The notes under the pieces: model-generated
Seen by the model: the letters and a program-made list of their open reading frames with translations, nothing else
The model's database searches: none
Told to the model about the DNA's origin: nothing
In this document: piece by piece, positions 14,853 through 19,913 of the stretch
How positions within the stretch are numbered: the stretch's first letter is position 1
Layout: each line of letters opens with the position of its first letter
Origin: an uncultured Blautia sp.
GTDB lineage: Bacteria > Bacillota > Clostridia > Lachnospirales > Lachnospiraceae
DNA: 19,913 nt
Assembly: GCA_934409175.1 (NCBI GenBank)
Contig: CAKRVX010000029.1
Location: 1-19,913, forward strand
Direction of reading: 5' to 3'
Program-made: the position numbers and the translations under genes

Positions 14853-15821
14853 TTAATCGTTTGAGGTATCTTTGGCATCTTTTTTCGTATTAGAAGTGCT
14901 GTCATCCGATGTCATGATCTGATTTAACTCGTCAATCATCTCATCATCTTTCAGTCTGAACTTTACCTCTACACGTCTGGATGCATCTTTATCAACATTG
15001 CCATCTGCATCAAGAACCGGATTTGCCATAGAATGTCCGTTAACTGTAAGGTAAGACTGCAATTCTGAAATCTGATCCGAATTCAGGAAATTCTCTCTGA
15101 TCTCAGTCAGATATTGTGCTACAGCCAGAGAACGTTTTTGAGAGAGTTCCAGATTATAAGAATAGTCTCCGTCTGTATCTGTATATCCATCAATAATAAT
15201 CTCCGCCAGATATTTCTTATATTTATTTTTAAGCAGGACCTTGCAGTATATCGGAAGAATATCCGACAGTTCTTCTTTGCCTGCCTCTGTCAGTTCTGAC
15301 TGATCATAGTCGAACAGGACATTTGCATTCAATGTAAGCGCACCTGTCTGAGAATCAATATCGACACTTACATTGTTTTTGGAAAACTCTTTCTGTAATG
15401 CCTCAATAACATCCGCTTTTACACCAATGATATTGTCAATTTTCTGCTGCTGCGTTGCAAGCAGAGAAGTCTTTTCATCCAGGTCAGTCTGCTGCTTATC
15501 CAGTGTTGCCTGCTGTTCCTTTAGCTGCGCCGCAAGTTCAGCCAACAGTTTTTTCTGTTTATTAAGCTGTTCATCCTGTGAAGTTAATTTGCTGTCTTTC
15601 TCATCCAGTTCTGTCTGCTGTGCCAGGATTTCCGCAGTATATTGCTCCTGCAGCGCAATCTTATCGTCCCGCTCTTTAATACTCTCATTATAGCTTTTCT
15701 GTGCCTGAAACAGTGTTACACACATAATCAGAACAAAAAGAAGCAGCACACCTGCCATCATATCAGAATAAGAACGCCAGACATTAAATCCGCCCTCATC
15801 TGATTTTTTCTTCTTACGCAT
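14853..15821 (-). CDS. MotB/OmpA-family stator protein, ZorB-like
   Basis: A 322-residue, single-span protein. After a basic cytoplasmic N-terminus, the helix WRSYSDMMAGVLLLFVLIM (15-33) carries Asp20 in the YSD context where MotB has its ion-carrying aspartate. A long Gln/Lys/Glu-rich coiled coil fills about residues 42-130. An OmpA/MotB-type peptidoglycan-binding domain follows (about 160-290), with VLFDYDQSEL (168-177), IIDGYTDTDGD (209-219), LSQKRSLAVAQYL and DASRRVEVKF (279-288). A Ser/Asp/Lys tail ends the protein. It should anchor an ion-driven motor to the wall. It lies 15 bases downstream of the channel gene. The coiled coil between membrane and OmpA domain is longer than in flagellar MotB. 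No flagellar or Zorya effector genes are nearby, so the driven process is unknown. Confidence 0.88.
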   Translation of the reverse strand: MRKKKKSDEGGFNVWRSYSDMMAGVLLLFVLIMCVTLFQAQKSYNESIKERDDKIALQEQYTAEILAQQTELDEKDSKLTSQDEQLNKQKKLLAELAAQLKEQQATLDKQQTDLDEKTSLLATQQQKIDNIIGVKADVIEALQKEFSKNNVSVDIDSQTGALTLNANVLFDYDQSELTEAGKEELSDILPIYCKVLLKNKYKKYLAEIIIDGYTDTDGDYSYNLELSQKRSLAVAQYLTEIRENFLNSDQISELQSYLTVNGHSMANPVLDADGNVDKDASRRVEVKFRLKDDEMIDELNQIMTSDDSTSNTKKDAKDTSND

Positions 15822-15836
15822 AGCCTTCTCCTTTTC

Positions 15837-17477
15837 TTATCTGAAAATACTAAATTTTCCTTTCTGAGATGTTCTTGAAAATTCTTTCATGGTTTTATTT
15901 ATTTCTTCCAGCAATGCCTCCTGACGCTCTCCCTGCTCCTCCAATAATCTTCGCATTTCAGCGTTTTCTTTTCCTGAAACATTCGACGCAGCCCCTGCAG
16001 CCGTCAGATAAATATTACCATTTTCACCCATTACAGCCACATCTGATAAAAGTCTGCGTACTTGTTCCATAGTCTGATATGTCTTTTTCTGGCAGGCAAC
16101 AAAATCCTGCATTTTCCCATCCAGTTCTTCCACAAGCCTGCGATTAGAATCCAGTACACGAGTGCTTGCCTGATTAGACATAGACGCCTTTTCCATACCC
16201 TGAGCTGCCGTTTCTACATATTTCTGCATAGTCTGGTTGCAGGCAACCCAGAATTTGGCAGAGGTTTTCTCTGCTTCTTTCAGATAGTCTGCCACTCTCT
16301 GATAGTCCTGCTGCTGCATTTTCTGAATTTCCTGATTGTCTTCAGCGATCCTGGCAGCTGTAGACATATAATGTCCCTGCATATTTCCCAGTTCGTTGAC
16401 GATTTCTTTCATGGTTTCACTCTGTTTCACATAGGATTCATTCAGCTGGTCGCTCATGGTACGGTACAGACTGGTAGTATAATCTGTATTGTCTTTCTGC
16501 GCCTTTTTCAACTGTGCAAGTGCTTCATTAAAATCTTTAAACTGCATTTTAAACGAGCTGTTCATCTCCCTCATAAAAGAACGCAGGATTTCCTGTATAA
16601 CATCCTCCTGGCATTTTGTCACAGATTCCGTCAGTATATCCAGAGATTCATTCATTTTCTGAAATGTAGGAGTGATAGCTTTCTCAAAACTTTCCGCCAT
16701 CTGCGTGGAAAGCTGTTCCGCCATTTGCTTCATTGCACGAGTCTGCAGTTTCTGACTGGCAACCATTAAATTTCTGGATTCATTCTCAGCAGTAGGGAGA
16801 ACATACACATGAAATTTCTCCAGAAATCCCTGTAGCCTCTCGTTCATTCCTGCATAAATACTCTTCATACCTGAAGTATAGACAATAGCCAGTGCAATTC
16901 CATAAATAGAAGTCAAAAACGCTACTTTAATACCTTCCACAAGAGAAGCCACTGAATTGGTCATTGTCTCATAGCTTGATGGTTCAAAATTCTTAAGTCC
17001 CCATACAAGACCTACGAAAGTTCCAAGAATACCAAGACTCGTAAAAATATCCGGAACCATTTCAAGAAGTTTTTTATGTACATGAAGATCAATCTCATCT
17101 TCATTTATAAACTCTTCAATATCTCCGATTCCTTCCTGGGTATTATCCATGCTGTTAATAAAACTATCCATTCTCTCATCCAGATATGTATGTTCAAAAA
17201 TTCCCTGAAGATGAGTAAGACTTTCTGTTCTCACTTTCCCAGGGGTCTGAAAAATCCCTGCCAGTTCTTCTGTTCCTCTTTTCAGGGCCTGCGCAATGCC
17301 GTCTATCCGAAACATTCCCATAAACAGACCAACTAGATAAAGCACTGTCATAATACCCAGAAATACAAAATTATATGTCATGGTGCTGACAGAACCTTTT
17401 CCTACATACACTGTCATTCCGATACAGGCTCCCAGCACAATCAGAAAAGTCAGCGCATTTACTATTTTTTTGCCCAT
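15837..17477 (-). CDS. MotA/TolQ/ExbB-family proton channel with long coiled-coil tail, ZorA-like
   Basis: A 546-residue membrane protein with four predicted helices: about 6-26, 34-56, 142-162 and 183-203. The last two carry the MotA/TolQ/ExbB channel signature (PDIFTSLGILGTFVGLVWGL, then SLVEGIKVAFLTSIYGIALAIVY). Residues 60-140 form a cytoplasmic loop. The remaining 340 residues are almost entirely helical and rich in Gln, Glu, Met and Lys, as in the long cytoplasmic tail of ZorA; flagellar MotA is only about 290 residues. With the OmpA-type partner downstream it should form a 5:2-type ion-driven rotary unit. The start has AGGAGG six bases upstream and a promoter just ahead. Whether it is defensive, structural or secretory cannot be read from sequence. 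Confidence 0.88.
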   Translation of the reverse strand: MGKKIVNALTFLIVLGACIGMTVYVGKGSVSTMTYNFVFLGIMTVLYLVGLFMGMFRIDGIAQALKRGTEELAGIFQTPGKVRTESLTHLQGIFEHTYLDERMDSFINSMDNTQEGIGDIEEFINEDEIDLHVHKKLLEMVPDIFTSLGILGTFVGLVWGLKNFEPSSYETMTNSVASLVEGIKVAFLTSIYGIALAIVYTSGMKSIYAGMNERLQGFLEKFHVYVLPTAENESRNLMVASQKLQTRAMKQMAEQLSTQMAESFEKAITPTFQKMNESLDILTESVTKCQEDVIQEILRSFMREMNSSFKMQFKDFNEALAQLKKAQKDNTDYTTSLYRTMSDQLNESYVKQSETMKEIVNELGNMQGHYMSTAARIAEDNQEIQKMQQQDYQRVADYLKEAEKTSAKFWVACNQTMQKYVETAAQGMEKASMSNQASTRVLDSNRRLVEELDGKMQDFVACQKKTYQTMEQVRRLLSDVAVMGENGNIYLTAAGAASNVSGKENAEMRRLLEEQGERQEALLEEINKTMKEFSRTSQKGKFSIFR

Positions 17478-17501
17478 AATACACCTCCTGTATTTTTTTA
17501 T

Positions 17502-17530
17502 ATAATATCACAATGCCATAGTAAGAACAA
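17502..17530 (-). promoter_or_regulatory. Promoter of the ZorAB-like operon
   Basis: On the minus strand TTGTTC (17525-17530), 17-base spacer, TATTAT (17502-17507) preceded by TGA, giving an extended -10. It lies between the terminator of the upstream transcript and the channel gene, so the motor pair is an independent two-gene transcription unit. Confidence 0.6.
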
Positions 17531-17554
17531 GTTATATTCCTGTGAACAATTAAC

Positions 17555-17602
17555 GAAAAAATCCTGCACCAGAAACTCTTTGGCAGAATTCCTGATGCAG
17601 GA
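17555..17602 (-). terminator. Strong intrinsic terminator after the histidine phosphatase gene
   Basis: ATCCTGCA (17561-17568) pairs with TGCAGGAT (17595-17602), continued by an inner CAG/CTG and AA/TT helix, and on the minus strand six T residues follow. It ends the pheT-phosphatase transcript. Confidence 0.9.
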
Positions 17603-17607
17603 TCATA

Positions 17608-18216
17608 TTATACATATACTTTATCTTCTTGCAGAAGACGGGCCTGTCCCTCTTTTACTTCCACCAGATTAATACTGCAGTTTGGAGGCACACATCCATG
17701 CCAGAAATGCGCTTCATCATGATACACATTCTGGAGCAGTGCACGTACGGCGCATCCATGAGAAGATACAAGAATTGTCTTATCCGACAGTCTGGGGTCA
17801 TTGGTTATTTCTCTCCAGAAATCGCCGGTACGTTTCAGAATATCGGAAATATTTTCACCCTGATCCGGTCTTTTGAAATTCAGTGGATCCTCAAAAAACA
17901 CTTCCATCTCATGGCTGACAATCTTCCCCTGGCTGTCTTTAAAACGTGTTCCTTCAAGGACTCCAAAATCAATCTCCCGGATCCTCTTATCTTCAATAAT
18001 AAAGATTTCTCTGTCTCCCAGCACACACTGAGCCGTCTGTCTGGCCCTTGTCAGAGGACTGGTAAAGCAGATATCAAAATGTACATCTTTCAGTGCTTCT
18101 CCCGTTTTTTTCGCAAGTTCTATTCCTTCCGGTGCAAGGGGAATATCCACTACCCCCTGCACCTTCTTCAGTTTATTCCACTGAGTCACCCCATGTCTTA
18201 ATACATAAAGTAACAT
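17608..18216 (-). CDS. Histidine phosphatase family protein (phosphoglycerate mutase-like)
   Basis: A 202-residue branch-1 histidine phosphatase. The catalytic RHG motif is Arg7-His8-Gly9 with the phospho-accepting His8. TSPLTRARQT (52-61) supplies the second phosphate-binding arginine, Glu89 in FGVLEG is the likely acid, and SSHG (151-154) carries the second catalytic His153. Relatives include broad phosphatases, alpha-ribazole phosphatase (CobC) and cofactor-dependent mutases. The length suits a phosphatase, and the substrate cannot be assigned. The ATG overlaps the pheT stop by one base (TAATG), so translation is coupled to pheT; no strong separate ribosome-binding site is seen. Confidence 0.92.
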   Translation of the reverse strand: MLLYVLRHGVTQWNKLKKVQGVVDIPLAPEGIELAKKTGEALKDVHFDICFTSPLTRARQTAQCVLGDREIFIIEDKRIREIDFGVLEGTRFKDSQGKIVSHEMEVFFEDPLNFKRPDQGENISDILKRTGDFWREITNDPRLSDKTILVSSHGCAVRALLQNVYHDEAHFWHGCVPPNCSINLVEVKEGQARLLQEDKVYV

Positions 18217-19913
18217 TAACTTCTCAGCTCGATTCCAAGGTCAGTCAGACCATTTAAGATTTTCTTCATTGCTGCTGTGATCTCACTTTCTTCGAGAGTC
18301 TTGTCATGATGACGGAATACCAGAGAATAAGCCATGGATTTGTATCCTTCTTTAATCTGGTTTCCTTCATAGATATCGAATAACTGATAACTCTCCAGGA
18401 TCTTTCCACCTCTCTGTGTAAGAACGTGCTCAATCTGTCCGGCAAGAACAGTTTTCGGAACAACCATACTTAAGTCACGGGTCACTGCCGGATATTTGGC
18501 AATTCCTGTGTATTTATGGTTGAAGCTTGCAAACTCAAGAACTGTAAGAATATCGATCACTGCCACATATGCTTTTTCACCGATTCCATAAGTATCAGCA
18601 ACCAGAGGATGAACCTCTCCAAGGTATCCTACAACTTTACCATCATAGATCATGTTTGCCTGTCTTCCCGGATGAAGATACGTCTTACCGCTGTTCGGAT
18701 CATAATCTACTTTATCTCTCATGCCGACTTTCTCAAAGAACTCTTCGCAAACGCCCTTCATATCAAAGAAATCACCGTTTCCATACATACCAAGTGTGAA
18801 ATGCATACGTTCATCCGGAAGTTCTGTCAGAGGCAGAGAATGCGGACGATATACATTGCCCAGTTCATAGAGACGAACATCTTTATTTCTTCTGTTATAG
18901 TTTGTAGCCAGAGAACTGAGCATACCGTTTAATGTAGTAGTTCTCATCACACTGTAATCTTCTCCCAGAGGATTGCTGATCACGATTCCCTGACGAAGTT
19001 CGCTGTCAGCCGGAAGTCTTAATTTGTCAAATACCTTCGGGCTCTCGAATGAATAGCTCATTCCTTCAGAGAATCCGCAGTATTCAGCGATATCACGTGC
19101 TACAGCTTCAATACGAAGTTTAAATGGAAGCTTACCTGTAGTAGCTTCACCTGTAGGAAGTGTTGTCGGGATCTTATCATATCCGAAGAATCTGGCAACT
19201 TCTTCTGCTACGTCTGCTACATAATGGATGTCCTGACGGAAAGTAGGAGCCACGATTTCGTTTGTCTTCTCATCATATGTCAGTTCTACTTTTGCAAGGT
19301 ATGCAAGCATTTCTTCCGGTGTCAGGTCTGTTCCGAGAAGCGCATTGATCTTCTCAGGTTTGAACGGAACTCTGGATGGCTCTCTTACTTCGCTGCACAC
19401 ATCTACCATTCCGCCCACAACTTCGCCTGCGCCAAGTTCTTCCATAAGCTGGCATGCTCTGTCGATAGCTGCCTGTGCATTATTCGGATCAAGACCTTTC
19501 TCGAATTTACCGGAAGCATCTGTTCTCAGGCCGATTCTCTTGGAAGAAAGACGGATGTTTGTTCCATCAAAGCATGCTGCTTCGAAAAGAACTGTCTTTA
19601 CATTGTCTGTGATCATAGAGTTTTCGCCACCCATGATACCTGCGATGCCGACTGCTTTCTCACCGTCGCAGATCATCAGTACCTGATCATCCATGGTACG
19701 TTCCTGACCATCAAGTGTCACGAATTTCTCATCATTTTTTGCACGGCGTACAACAATCTCTTTTCCTGCAATTGTATCCAGGTCATACGCATGCATTGGC
19801 TGACCGAACTCTTCCATTACATAGTTTGTAATATCTACAAGGTTGTTGATCGGGCGGATTCCGTTGGCAGCCAGACATCTCTGCATCCATTTCGGGGACG
19901 GTCCGATCTTAAC
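18216..19913 (-). CDS. pheT: Phenylalanyl-tRNA synthetase beta subunit (3' part, N-terminus outside window)
   Basis: 565 codons of PheT, which together with PheS charges tRNA-Phe. The frame is open to the window edge and begins [21 protein letters not shown], so the internal ATG at 19884-19886 is not the start. Full-length PheT is about 800 residues, so roughly 230 are missing, including the EMAP-like tRNA-binding domain. Visible parts are the end of B1 and the B3/B4 editing region ([23 protein letters not shown]), the B5 domain around [14 protein letters not shown] and [27 protein letters not shown], the catalytic-like core, and the C-terminal anticodon-binding FDX-ACB domain ([12 protein letters not shown]...[10 protein letters not shown]). 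pheS is expected just upstream, beyond the window. Confidence 0.97.
   Translation of the reverse strand, partial: VKIGPSPKWMQRCLAANGIRPINNLVDITNYVMEEFGQPMHAYDLDTIAGKEIVVRRAKNDEKFVTLDGQERTMDDQVLMICDGEKAVGIAGIMGGENSMITDNVKTVLFEAACFDGTNIRLSSKRIGLRTDASGKFEKGLDPNNAQAAIDRACQLMEELGAGEVVGGMVDVCSEVREPSRVPFKPEKINALLGTDLTPEEMLAYLAKVELTYDEKTNEIVAPTFRQDIHYVADVAEEVARFFGYDKIPTTLPTGEATTGKLPFKLRIEAVARDIAEYCGFSEGMSYSFESPKVFDKLRLPADSELRQGIVISNPLGEDYSVMRTTTLNGMLSSLATNYNRRNKDVRLYELGNVYRPHSLPLTELPDERMHFTLGMYGNGDFFDMKGVCEEFFEKVGMRDKVDYDPNSGKTYLHPGRQANMIYDGKVVGYLGEVHPLVADTYGIGEKAYVAVIDILTVLEFASFNHKYTGIAKYPAVTRDLSMVVPKTVLAGQIEHVLTQRGGKILESYQLFDIYEGNQIKEGYKSMAYSLVFRHHDKTLEESEITAAMKKILNGLTDLGIELRS

Noticed and set aside
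14853..17477. A complete Zorya defence system
   Set aside because: Only the A and B components are visible; the flanking genes are map and a pheT-coupled phosphatase, and no helicase or nuclease effector is present.

Overview
This window looks like a chromosomal segment of a low-to-mid GC Firmicute, most likely an acetogenic Lachnospiraceae of the Blautia/Ruminococcus type. This is an inference from four things: AGGAGG ribosome-binding sites nearly everywhere, housekeeping genes of Firmicutes type, a stand-alone MetF next to the CODH nickel-insertion ATPase CooC, and small nickel-handling proteins beside them. No rRNA, tRNA, insertion sequence, prophage or CRISPR array was seen.

Layout. (1) 1-50: the first 16 codons of a gene leaving the window on the minus strand, possibly threonine ammonia-lyase. 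(2) 250-2824, minus: a promoter followed by a His-rich metal-binding protein, CooT, MetF and CooC. This set fits one-carbon (Wood-Ljungdahl) metabolism and nickel loading of CO dehydrogenase. (3) 2890-3990, plus: an aldo/keto reductase preceded by two tandem Rex-like operators and ended by a strong hairpin. (4) 3996-8484, minus: an operon of a PDZ/radical SAM/DUF512 protein, Der, PlsY and GpsA, joining ribosome assembly to phospholipid synthesis. (5) 8493-9787, plus: a divergently transcribed, unusually long PRPP synthetase, ended by a bidirectional terminator. (6) 9785-13854, minus: rplS with its own promoter and probable L19 leader, a hairpin terminator, then signal peptidase I, RbgA, RNase HII, a YraN-family protein and PgeF. 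(7) 13894-14769, minus: SEC-C/methionine aminopeptidase. (8) 14853-17530, minus: a two-gene operon for a MotA/TolQ-type channel with a long cytoplasmic tail and a MotB/OmpA-type stator partner, with its own promoter. It resembles ZorA-ZorB but lacks Zorya effectors. (9) 17555-19913, minus: the 3' part of pheT, coupled to a histidine phosphatase, ended by a strong terminator.

Most of the window is conserved housekeeping. The items most worth a second look are the orphan ZorAB-like motor, the nickel/CO accessory operon, the tandem Rex-like sites, and a signal peptidase I with serine at the position normally held by the catalytic lysine.
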